A stretch of DNA of 13,884 bases from positions 1 to 13,884 of the forward strand of contig CAJGCD010000042.1 in assembly GCA_904501715.1 (NCBI GenBank). Reading direction: 5' to 3'. This stretch comes from an uncultured Clostridia bacterium (GTDB taxonomy: Bacteria; Bacillota; Clostridia; Oscillospirales; CAG-272). Below, in pieces: positions 1 to 6,465 of this stretch; the stretch's first letter is position 1; each line of letters opens with the position of its first letter. Under the pieces are notes generated by a model, which worked only from the letters and a program-made list of their open reading frames with translations, was not told where the DNA came from and ran no database searches. Both the position numbers and the translations under genes were made by a program.

Positions 1-1
1 A

Positions 2-1816
2 TATTATCTTCAAGCGTTGAAGAAGGATCCTGAATATCTCCCCGCGCTCAAGGGGCTTGGTGAATACTATACCAGAGTTAACAGATTTGAGGACGCCCTT
101 GATTATCTTGATAAAGCATGGAAGATAGAATGCCGTTACAATCAGAACCCCGAGGACGGAAGCGTAGGATATCTGCGCGGAATCTGCCTTGTACGTCTTG
201 GCAGATACGATGAGGCGTACGATTCGCTTAACAGAGCTGCTTGGTCGTACAACGTTATTTCTCCCGCAATGACGGCGATCGCCGCTATTGACGGAATACG
301 TGTGGACTATGAAGCAATGCTTGAGCACGCTTCTTTGGCAATGGAGAAGGAATTCAGACATCCAATAGCAAGACCATACGCGGCTTTGGCACTGTGGAAG
401 CTTGGAGAGACACGCGAAGCGGCAGAGCTTTGCCGATATGCGCTGGAGCTTGACCCGCTTAACCACCTTGCGAGATACGCGTTAGCTATTATCACGGGAA
501 AGGGAAGGAGAAAATTCTTTGATACGCTTCTTTCAAATCCCGCTCAGACCGCGCTTGACGTTTGCTTTGACCTTTTGGATGCGGGTTTTGAGGAGGAGTG
601 TGCAGTGCTGCTCAAGGATGCGCTTACCATTGCTCCAGATAACGCTATGCTGAGATATACTCTTGCATATTGCTACGACATTATGGGAGAGTGCGAGCGT
701 GCGCAAAGGCAGCGCAATATGGCGCCTAAGCAAAAGATAGTTGATGTATTCCCGTCAAGACCTCAGGAAATAGAGATCCTTAGAGCGGCGTTGCTGCAGA
801 ATGAAAAGGATGGCTTTGCAGCCTACTTGCTTGGATGTATGCTTTACGATTCACAGCTTTATGCTAAGGCGGCAGAGCTTTGGGAAAAGTCGGTAAAATA
901 CCTGCGGAAGTTCTATATTCCTTACAGAAATCTTGCACTTGCATACTTTAACCATCTTGGCAGAGCAGAGGAGGCACTTACACTTATGCGCCGTGCCGTT
1001 GAGCTTCATCCCAACGATTCCATATTGCTTGCGGAAACCGCTACCGTAATGCAGAAGCTGGGAACCTCGGCAAAGGATAACGCTAAATTCCTTGACGCTC
1101 ACAAGCCCAAAGAGGTTACAGATCAGATACAGCTTACCGTGGCACGGGCATATAACCACGCGGAAATGTTTGAGGAAGCGGAAAAGGCTATGCGGTCCCA
1201 TACGTTCTATCCCGGAGAGGGTGCTGAATTTGCTATAGCCGAGCCTTATATGTACGCTTGCTTTGCACGCGGACGTATAGCTATGAATGAAGAACGGTAC
1301 GAAGAGGCGCTGGAACATTTCCGTGCTTCTCAAAATCTTCCTGAGAATCTCAACGTAGGACTTTGGAATAATAGCGTAATGATCCCTTATCTTTATTATG
1401 AGGCAGCTGCACTTAAGGCGCTGGGAAGAACCGAGGAAGCCGATGCAATAATTTCAAAGCTGTGCAATATGAAGGACGTGGGAATGTGGAATATGGGTGG
1501 AGAATTCGTATATTACTTAGCTATGTCCGTACGTCTTGGCGGAGAAGCAATGCGTGCTGAGAAAATAATGCGTGATGCTATACTGAAATGGGAGAGGGAG
1601 CTCGAGGAGGGCTGTAAATATCACCGTGTAATAGGAAATCTGTATAATTGCTTCGTAGGCAATGGAGAGACTAACCGTCTTGGCGCGCTCTACGGTATGC
1701 TCGGTTACGGTAAGCTTTATAACGGAGATATAGAGGGCGCAAAGGAATACTTTAAAAAATCCCTTTCTTACGACCTGTCGCCTAAGATATCCTTTGAGCT
1801 CACACTGCTTGATTAA
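2..1816 (+). CDS. TPR-repeat protein, C-terminal part, DUF5107-like (5' truncated)
   Basis: The reading frame is open to the left edge; codons before the TTG at 17 read YYLQA and continue a TPR helix, so the true start lies outside the window. About 604 residues are visible. They contain several degenerate tetratricopeptide repeats, for example around residues 1-40, 55-80, 125-160, 215-240, 270-300 and 305-350, with typical pairs such as G-x-Y-x-x-A and A-L-x-x-D-P. The pattern 'DPLNHLARY', and the later stretch with 'YPGEGAEF' followed by 'PENLNVG', resembles the C-terminal TPR region of DUF5107 proteins as I remember it; the DUF5107 domain itself would be N-terminal and is not visible. TPR solenoids mediate protein-protein contacts. 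No signal peptide or enzyme motif can be seen in this part. The gene ends at a strong terminator. The TPR assignment is firm; the DUF5107 link is from memory. Confidence 0.75.
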   Translation, partial: YYLQALKKDPEYLPALKGLGEYYTRVNRFEDALDYLDKAWKIECRYNQNPEDGSVGYLRGICLVRLGRYDEAYDSLNRAAWSYNVISPAMTAIAAIDGIRVDYEAMLEHASLAMEKEFRHPIARPYAALALWKLGETREAAELCRYALELDPLNHLARYALAIITGKGRRKFFDTLLSNPAQTALDVCFDLLDAGFEEECAVLLKDALTIAPDNAMLRYTLAYCYDIMGECERAQRQRNMAPKQKIVDVFPSRPQEIEILRAALLQNEKDGFAAYLLGCMLYDSQLYAKAAELWEKSVKYLRKFYIPYRNLALAYFNHLGRAEEALTLMRRAVELHPNDSILLAETATVMQKLGTSAKDNAKFLDAHKPKEVTDQIQLTVARAYNHAEMFEEAEKAMRSHTFYPGEGAEFAIAEPYMYACFARGRIAMNEERYEEALEHFRASQNLPENLNVGLWNNSVMIPYLYYEAAALKALGRTEEADAIISKLCNMKDVGMWNMGGEFVYYLAMSVRLGGEAMRAEKIMRDAILKWERELEEGCKYHRVIGNLYNCFVGNGETNRLGALYGMLGYGKLYNGDIEGAKEYFKKSLSYDLSPKISFELTLLD

Positions 1817-1825
1817 AAAATGTCG

Positions 1826-1855
1826 GAGCCCTTGCTTTTCAGCAAGGGCTCTTTT
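1826..1855 (+). terminator. Intrinsic terminator after the TPR gene
   Basis: A perfect 11-bp stem (GAGCCCTTGCT / AGCAAGGGCTC) with a 4-nt loop is followed by TTTT. It starts 9 nt after the TAA stop of the TPR gene. A run of six A just upstream would give a T-tract on the other strand, so it may work in both directions. Confidence 0.9.
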
Positions 1856-1898
1856 GCCTTTCAAAATAGAAAAATATAGTTTTATTGTGAAATTTCTA

Positions 1899-1927
1899 TT
1901 GCATTTTCGGGCATATTGTTGTATAAT
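1899..1927 (+). promoter_or_regulatory. Sigma-A-type promoter for the two-helix membrane protein
   Basis: TTGCAT at 1899-1904 and TATAAT at 1922-1927 are separated by exactly 17 nt. Transcription would start near 1934, about 32 nt before the ATG at 1966. It lies between a terminator and the next start codon, which is where a promoter is expected. Confidence 0.8.
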
Positions 1928-1965
1928 TATATGGGTATGAGTATTTGTGATAAGGAGATATAAAA

Positions 1966-2616
1966 ATGGATAGAAATAAATTAAAAATAGTGCTTGGAAT
2001 AGCCACGATTTTCTTTCTGGCGGTTGCAGTGGTGCTGTTTGTGCTGAGCTTGGCGCTTGATATGAATACGTTAGAGCGCGTTGTCCTTATAATAGTTTCG
2101 GTTCTGTGTCTCGCGCTTGCGGTGGAGTTCGGATATTTTATGTATCTTATGATAGATACCAATCCCAACTACTTTTTGTACAGCTCGCAGGCAAAAAGAA
2201 ATATATCCGTGCAGAAGCTTACATTTCAGACTATCAACGCAAGAATGAACCGCTTTCTTTCGGGCTATGCTTCCTCTGAGGGCAAGCTGTGGAATGAAAG
2301 AGTGTTTGATAATCCCTATTTGGAGATGCCCGAGGAGTTTAAGCCCTTGGTTGCGTACAAGCTGCTCTACGGTCTTGCTGAAAAGGATTCGGAGGCAGGC
2401 TGGAAGTGCCTTGAAAATGCCTCTGAGGAGACGGTGATATTTATATGCAAGGGATTGGAGATGAACAGCGATAACGACCTTGCTGCGGCACTTTCGAATC
2501 TTATGGAGCAAAGACCCGTGAATATAGCGGTGGTAAGAGATTATCTCGTAAAGAACAAGAGATATATGCAAAGCAAAATGACAAAATACGTTATAGACAA
2601 TATTTCCCGTTTTTGA
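1966..2616 (+). CDS. Unrecognised membrane protein with two N-terminal helices
   Basis: This 216-residue protein has two strongly hydrophobic segments at about residues 8-30 and 37-62, joined by a short loop, then a soluble domain of roughly 150 residues that is mainly charged and helical. Positive residues at the N-terminus (MDRNKLK) suggest that both ends are cytoplasmic. No signal-peptidase or lipobox site is visible. The soluble part has no catalytic motif I know; a Tyr/Phe-rich segment follows the second helix (NPNYFLY, residues 66-72). The ATG has an AAGGAGA ribosome site at 1952-1958 with 7-nt spacing, and its own promoter lies upstream. A hairpin terminator follows, so it may be transcribed alone or lead the next two genes by read-through. 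The ORF is real by all signals, but I cannot name a function. Confidence 0.85.
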   Translation: MDRNKLKIVLGIATIFFLAVAVVLFVLSLALDMNTLERVVLIIVSVLCLALAVEFGYFMYLMIDTNPNYFLYSSQAKRNISVQKLTFQTINARMNRFLSGYASSEGKLWNERVFDNPYLEMPEEFKPLVAYKLLYGLAEKDSEAGWKCLENASEETVIFICKGLEMNSDNDLAAALSNLMEQRPVNIAVVRDYLVKNKRYMQSKMTKYVIDNISRF

Positions 2617-2639
2617 TAAAGGTATAAAATTCAATAGGC

Positions 2640-2681
2640 TTATACCGCACACAAAAGCAATGTGCGGTATAACTTATTTTT
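2640..2681 (+). terminator. Intrinsic terminator between the membrane protein and the lgt-like gene
   Basis: A perfect 12-bp stem (TTATACCGCACA at 2640-2651 / TGTGCGGTATAA at 2661-2672) with a 9-nt loop is followed by a T-rich tract (CTTATTTTT) at 2673-2681. The next start codon is only 18 nt beyond the tract, so either the lgt-like gene depends on read-through or the hairpin has a regulatory role. Confidence 0.8.
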
Positions 2682-2699
2682 AAGGAAAGGGAGAGAAGT

Positions 2700-3500
2700 A
2701 TGTATCCATATCCTATATTTTGGAACGTTGATTTGTATACCGTATTCCTTGGAATAGGAATTTTAGGCGCAATCGTTACATATAGACTTTTTGCCGAAAA
2801 AAAGAATATATACTGGCGTGTTCAGAACCTTGTAGTCCTTACGGCGGCTATTTCTGTCATAGTTGGATATTTTTCGGCTGTGCTGTTTCAGGCGTTTTAT
2901 AACATTAAAGAGCGGGGCGGCTTTGTCATAGACGCATCCACGGGAGCCACCTTTTACGGAGGGCTTATAGGTGGAGCCGCATGCTTTTTAGTTGTATATT
3001 TCGGAGTAGGGCATTTTACACTTAAGAACAAGGAGCACGTTAAAAGCTTTTTTACGGTCGCGGATATAGCGGCTGCCTCCATAGCCGTAGCGCACGCCCT
3101 CGGAAGAATAGGCTGCCTTATGGCGGGCTGCTGTCACGGCGGAGAGACCGATGCCTGGTACGGTATATATATGGTGTCCCAAGGACGTAAGGTAGTTCCT
3201 ATACAGCTTTACGAGGCACTGTTCCTCTTTGCGCTCTTTGGATTTTTCGTTTGGAGATTGCTTAAAAATAAAAGCTGTAATCTTCCGCTATATATGGCTA
3301 TATACGGCGTGTGGCGCTTTGTTATCGAATATTTCAGACGGGATTATCGGGGCAGCACGGTCGTTGATTTTCTCAGCCCGTCGCAGTTTATCGCCATACT
3401 TATGGTGGTGGGCTCGGTGGCGCTTTACTTCGGTCAAAAGGCTATTTTAAAAAAGCAAGGCAGCACCGAGGATAAGACAGAGGTCGTAAATGAAAGGTAA
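2700..3500 (+). CDS. Lgt-like (prolipoprotein diacylglyceryl transferase family) membrane protein
   Basis: This 266-residue protein has about seven hydrophobic segments. The family marks in order are FYGGLIGG at residues 85-92, HALGRIGC at 132-139 followed by a Cys-rich AGCC, and WRFVIEYFRRD at 205-215, matching the HGGLIG, GRIGNF and C-terminal Arg regions of Lgt. Lgt moves diacylglycerol from phosphatidylglycerol to the lipobox Cys of pre-lipoproteins at the membrane. From knowledge of the E. coli enzyme, the important His103 is Tyr86 here and Asn146 is Cys139, while the Arg residues (R136 and R213/R214) are kept. It therefore belongs to the divergent Lgt-like branch and may not be the cell's main Lgt. 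A GGGAGA ribosome site precedes the ATG. The stop overlaps the next gene by 11 nt, which suggests translational coupling with the protease. Family membership is firm; activity is uncertain. Confidence 0.85.
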   Translation: MYPYPIFWNVDLYTVFLGIGILGAIVTYRLFAEKKNIYWRVQNLVVLTAAISVIVGYFSAVLFQAFYNIKERGGFVIDASTGATFYGGLIGGAACFLVVYFGVGHFTLKNKEHVKSFFTVADIAAASIAVAHALGRIGCLMAGCCHGGETDAWYGIYMVSQGRKVVPIQLYEALFLFALFGFFVWRLLKNKSCNLPLYMAIYGVWRFVIEYFRRDYRGSTVVDFLSPSQFIAILMVVGSVALYFGQKAILKKQGSTEDKTEVVNER

Positions 3501-4287
3501 AATGTCAGCTGCGCAAAGGGCACGAAAAATACTGCTCCTGCTTTTAATGGTTGCCCTTGTGGCAATAGAGATATCCTTTAACCTCTCAGGTGATGCTTCG
3601 TGGACAGTGCAAATGCTCTATATGTGCTCAACTCGGCTTATAGGCGGAGCTGTATGCGCTATATTTATGATAGAGTTTTCCTTTGACAAAATAATGAATC
3701 CCTTGGGAAACAAAAGCTGCATAGCGCTTTTGGCTGTAATTCCCGCCTTTGCCGTAGCGGTAAATAATTTTCCCTTTGTGTCGTTTTTTTCGGGCGACTG
3801 CGGACTTGATGCTCCGATTGAACAAATACTGCTGTACGCATTGTTTTGTCTTTCTGTGGGGATTTTTGAGGAAATGGCATTCAGAGGATGCGTGCTTATG
3901 TATCTTCTTAAAAGCAGAAAGGATAGCCGAAAGGGAATATTCATGGCGATATTCTGGTCCTCGGTGGTATTTGGATTGATACATCTTATCAATCTGTTTA
4001 CCTCGTCGCCCTTGGCGGTATTGTTACAGATAGGCTATTCTGCCCTCATTGGCGCGCTGTGCAGCCTTGTGCTTCTCGCGACGAAAAATATATGGCTGTG
4101 CGTGCTTTTACACGCTACGTATAATTTTGTGGGGAACGTGGTTTCCGAGTTGGGAAACGGGGAAATGTGGACGTTGCCGCAAATGATATTTACAGCGGCG
4201 GTAGCAGTGGCGGTCACAGCTTATTGTGTATGGCTCTTCTTTAAGTTGCCTGTTTCGAGGGCGAAAGAGCTTTACGGGAATAACTAA
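3490..4287 (+). CDS. CPBP-family intramembrane metalloprotease
   Basis: This 265-residue multi-spanning protein carries the three family motifs: EEMAFR at residues 127-132 (EExxxR), FGLIH at 161-165 (FxxxH) and HATYN at 208-212 (HxxxN). CPBP (Abi/CAAX-protease) proteins are glutamate-type or metal-dependent proteases whose active site lies inside the membrane; bacterial members process peptides or membrane proteins or give bacteriocin immunity. At least six hydrophobic stretches are visible, including about 15-30, 45-62, 77-92, 113-125, 151-166 and 232-252. The ATG at 3490 has AGAGGT at 3478-3483 with 6-nt spacing; an in-frame ATG at 3502 is an alternative. It overlaps the end of the lgt-like gene by 11 nt, so the two are probably made together. 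The substrate cannot be told from sequence. Confidence 0.9.
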   Translation: MKGKMSAAQRARKILLLLLMVALVAIEISFNLSGDASWTVQMLYMCSTRLIGGAVCAIFMIEFSFDKIMNPLGNKSCIALLAVIPAFAVAVNNFPFVSFFSGDCGLDAPIEQILLYALFCLSVGIFEEMAFRGCVLMYLLKSRKDSRKGIFMAIFWSSVVFGLIHLINLFTSSPLAVLLQIGYSALIGALCSLVLLATKNIWLCVLLHATYNFVGNVVSELGNGEMWTLPQMIFTAAVAVAVTAYCVWLFFKLPVSRAKELYGNN

Positions 4288-4290
4288 AAA

Positions 4291-4319
4291 ATGCCGAGGA
4301 GACAGGCTCTCTTCGGCAT
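4291..4319 (+). terminator. Hairpin after the protease gene, likely terminator
   Basis: An 11-bp stem (ATGCCGAGGAG / CTCTTCGGCAT, one G-U pair) with a 7-nt loop begins 3 nt after the TAA stop. On the + strand the downstream bases are AAATTAAGTTTT, so the T-tract is poor. The six A just upstream would make a better terminator on the - strand, but no - strand gene ends here. I read it as a weak terminator or 3' processing hairpin that separates this unit from the his operon. Confidence 0.6.
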
Positions 4320-4354
4320 AAATTAAGTTTTATCAAAAAATTTCAAATTAGGTA

Positions 4355-4383
4355 TTGACATATCTGCTTTAATGTGTTATCAT
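4355..4383 (+). promoter_or_regulatory. Promoter of the his operon
   Basis: TTGACA at 4355-4360 is a perfect -35 box. TATCAT at 4378-4383 follows after 17 nt, and TG at 4375-4376 gives an extended -10. The start would lie near 4390, leaving a leader of about 28 nt before the ATG at 4418. That is too short for a T-box or a leader-peptide attenuator, so control should act on transcription initiation. Confidence 0.85.
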
Positions 4384-4399
4384 ACTAAAGTGTTAAAGC
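4366..4399 (+). promoter_or_regulatory. Candidate operator for the YerC-type regulator
   Basis: GCTTTAA at 4366-4372 and TTAAAGC at 4393-4399 form a perfect 7-bp inverted repeat with a 20-nt spacer, centred on the end of the -10 box. Inside it a near-perfect direct repeat TAAWGTGTTAW occurs at 4370-4380 and 4386-4396, 16 nt apart. Such symmetry over the -10 fits repressor binding. Assignment to the first gene of the operon, a TrpR-like protein, is inference. Confidence 0.5.
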
Positions 4400-4417
4400 G
4401 AAAGTGAGGAAAAACAA

Positions 4418-4711
4418 ATGGATTTAAGAGATAATGAAGGCTACCGCCTGCTTATAAAGGCATTGCTCTCCCTTGAGAATGAGCAGGAATGTGAGGCTCT
4501 TCTTGAAGACCTTATGACACGCAAGGAGGTTATGGATATAGCCCAGAGAATGCTTGTGGCTAAAATGCTCTCCCAGCAGACAGTGTACAATAAAATAGTC
4601 GAGGAAACGGGAGCAAGTACAGCTACTATCAGCCGTGTAAACCGTTCTTATCTTTACGGAGCGGGGGGCTACAAGAAGGCACTGTCAGCCATAACGGAGG
4701 AAAAGAAATGA
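4418..4711 (+). CDS. yerC: YerC/YecD-type TrpR-like regulator, probable his operon repressor
   Basis: This 97-residue protein is nearly all helical and has a TrpR-type helix-turn-helix at about residues 42-78, with EVMDIAQRM leading in and the hallmark GASTATISRVNR (65-76) followed by YGAGGY (80-85). The length matches the YerC/YecD family. TrpR itself binds tryptophan; comparative genomics of Gram-positive bacteria has proposed YerC-like proteins, also called HisR, as regulators of histidine genes, which fits its place as first gene of this operon. The ligand is probably histidine, by inference. A GTGAGGA ribosome site (4404-4410) lies 7 nt before the ATG. Its stop overlaps the hisZ start as ATGA, so regulator and enzymes are co-expressed and translationally coupled, consistent with negative autoregulation through the inverted repeat in its promoter. 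Confidence 0.9.
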   Translation: MDLRDNEGYRLLIKALLSLENEQECEALLEDLMTRKEVMDIAQRMLVAKMLSQQTVYNKIVEETGASTATISRVNRSYLYGAGGYKKALSAITEEKK

Positions 4712-5835
4712 TTTCATCTGACAAGGTATTCAGAGAAGACGAGAAGGCAATATATAAGCTTCGTGAGCTTTACAGTAAGCACGGATATAATCATTACCGC
4801 GTAAGTAAATTTGAGGAATACGATCTATACGCTAAAAACAAGAGCTTTTTGGTCAGTGAAAATCTACTCACCTTTACAGATACCAACGGTAAGCTGATGG
4901 CGCTCAAGCCCGATGTTACTCTTTCAATAATAAAGAACGCGGTAGCAAGCCCCAAGGTAGCCTATAAGCTGTACTACGACGAGCACGTTTATAGGACCAC
5001 CAGCGGCGGAGACGGCTTCCGCGAGATAATGCAGACGGGACTTGAATGCATAGGAAATATAGATATGTTTTCCCAGTGCGAGGTCATAATGCTTGCACAG
5101 AGAAGCCTTATGAGCATCAGCGAGGATTACCTGCTGGATATGTCACATATGCGCTTTGTAGAGGGTCTGCTTGAGAACGCAGGCGTTGCCTCGGAGAATA
5201 TGGACGAGGTGTTGGCACTTATGGGAAGCAAAAATATTCCCGCAATAAAAGCATTCTGCACAAGGAAGGGTATATCCGAGGAATATGCCGACAAGCTTTC
5301 CCGCGTTACCTCTATGTATCTGCCTATAAAGGCGGCACTTGAGGAGATAGCCCCAATGACCGAAGGCAAAAAGATGCAAGCGGCGTATGACGAGCTTACA
5401 GAGATACATAAGGTAATGCAGTGCTATGGTCTTACTGATAAGCTGTATCTTGATTTTTCCGTTGTCAACGATATGAATTACTACGACGGTATTATCTTCA
5501 AGGGATTTGTTAACAGAATTCCCGACAGTGTTCTTTCGGGGGGAAGATACGACAGGCTTATGGAGAAGTTCGGCAAGAAGACCGAGGCAATAGGATTTGC
5601 TGTTTATCTTGATAAGCTTGAGCGCTTTGGTACCGAAAAAGACGGGTACGACATAGACGTTATGCTGGTATATGACAAGGATATAGCGGCGGAAAAGATA
5701 ATCGAGGCTGTAAAGCTGCTCAGTGAGAGCGGCAAAACGGTAAGGGCGGCAAATGCTCCCGATGCGGGGGTAAGATACCGTCAGATGATAAGTCTGGGAA
5801 AGGGAGGAATGAAGATCCTTGAAACCAATGATTAA
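4708..5835 (+). CDS. hisZ: ATP phosphoribosyltransferase regulatory subunit HisZ
   Basis: HisZ is a catalytically inactive relative of histidyl-tRNA synthetase that joins short HisG to make the first enzyme of histidine synthesis and gives it histidine feedback control. The 375-residue product shows the class II synthetase core: a motif-2-like region with VYRTTSGGDGFRE (residues 94-106), a YYDGIIFKGF segment (258-267) where HisRS has its histidine-binding loop, and SGGRYDRL (277-284) followed by the motif-3-like AIGFAVYLDKLE. True HisRS would be over 410 residues and have stricter motif 2 and GLDYY sequences, so HisZ is the better call. About 60 residues after 314 look like a shortened anticodon-binding-type domain. 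The start overlaps the yerC stop by 4 nt. A short-form HisG follows immediately, the expected partner. Confidence 0.93.
   Translation: MISSDKVFREDEKAIYKLRELYSKHGYNHYRVSKFEEYDLYAKNKSFLVSENLLTFTDTNGKLMALKPDVTLSIIKNAVASPKVAYKLYYDEHVYRTTSGGDGFREIMQTGLECIGNIDMFSQCEVIMLAQRSLMSISEDYLLDMSHMRFVEGLLENAGVASENMDEVLALMGSKNIPAIKAFCTRKGISEEYADKLSRVTSMYLPIKAALEEIAPMTEGKKMQAAYDELTEIHKVMQCYGLTDKLYLDFSVVNDMNYYDGIIFKGFVNRIPDSVLSGGRYDRLMEKFGKKTEAIGFAVYLDKLERFGTEKDGYDIDVMLVYDKDIAAEKIIEAVKLLSESGKTVRAANAPDAGVRYRQMISLGKGGMKILETND
5801..5808 (+). promoter_or_regulatory. Ribosome binding site of hisG
   Basis: AGGGAGGA lies inside the hisZ coding region. It is 10 nt before an in-frame TTG (5819) and 19 nt before an in-frame ATG (5828). 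The spacing favours the TTG, while homologous N-termini fit the ATG. Confidence 0.6.
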
Positions 5836-6463
5836 CATAGCGCTTCCCAAGGGCAGACTTGGCGAAAAGGCGTACGCAATATTTGAGGAAGCGGGCTTTG
5901 AGTGTCCGTCCATACATGAGGAGAGCCGAAAGCTTATATTTGAAAACGAGGAAAAGGGAGTTCGCTATTTTTGGGTGAAGCCATCGGACGTAGTTATCTA
6001 CGTAGAGAGAGGTGCAGCGGATATAGGTATAGCGGGCAAGGATATAATTCTTGAATATTCTCCCGATATATATGAGCTTCTTGACCTCGGAATGGGTAAG
6101 TGCCGTATGGCTGTTGCCGCTAAAAAGGATTTTTGCGACAGACGGGACAGAACTCTCAGAGTAGCAACAAAATTCCCTAATATAGCGCGTGACTACTACA
6201 ATAAGCAGAGCAGAGAGATAGATATAATAAAGCTCAACGGTTCAATAGAGCTTGCCCCCATTCTTGACCTTTCGGACGTTATAGTCGATATAGTAGAGAC
6301 GGGCAAGACCCTTTATGAGAACGATCTTGAGCCTAAAGAGGATATAGTGCAGATAAGCGCCAGATTGGTTGCCAATAAGGTCAGCCACAAATTCAAGAAC
6401 GAGCGCATAAACGAGATATGCGCAGGTCTTGACAGAATACTTACAGAGAGAAAGAGCAAATAA
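5819..6463 (+). CDS. hisG: ATP phosphoribosyltransferase catalytic subunit, short form HisG
   Basis: HisG joins ATP and PRPP to phosphoribosyl-ATP, the committed first step. The protein is 214 residues from TTG 5819, or 211 from ATG 5828, typical of the short form that lacks the C-terminal regulatory domain and needs HisZ. Visible marks are the N-terminal INIALPKGRLGE (5-16), GAADIGIAGKD (65-75) and the PRPP-binding signature DVIVDIVETGKTL (153-165). The start is ambiguous: TTG 5819 has an AGGGAGGA site at 10 nt, while ATG 5828 begins the family-like MINIALPKG and overlaps the hisZ stop by 8 nt. Either way it overlaps the end of hisZ, supporting 1:1 coupling of the two subunits. hisD begins 2 nt after its stop. 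Confidence 0.95.
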   Translation: MKPMINIALPKGRLGEKAYAIFEEAGFECPSIHEESRKLIFENEEKGVRYFWVKPSDVVIYVERGAADIGIAGKDIILEYSPDIYELLDLGMGKCRMAVAAKKDFCDRRDRTLRVATKFPNIARDYYNKQSREIDIIKLNGSIELAPILDLSDVIVDIVETGKTLYENDLEPKEDIVQISARLVANKVSHKFKNERINEICAGLDRILTERKSK

Positions 6464-6465
6464 AA

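Noticed and set aside
3038..3053. AAAAGCTTTT palindrome inside the lgt-like gene as an operator
   Set aside because: It is inside coding sequence with no promoter nearby; a short AT-rich palindrome is expected by chance.
4291..4319. His leader or T-box antiterminator hairpin
   Set aside because: It lies upstream of the his promoter and only 3 nt after the protease stop, so it belongs to the preceding unit.
4708..5835. Histidyl-tRNA synthetase instead of HisZ
   Set aside because: Too short, with altered motif 2 and histidine-binding loop, and directly followed by short-form hisG, which needs HisZ.
5143..5913. Long open frame of 256 codons on the - strand inside hisZ and hisG
   Set aside because: It lies wholly over two well-identified genes, has no ribosome site or family motif, and its Cys/Tyr/His-rich composition is that of an antisense shadow.
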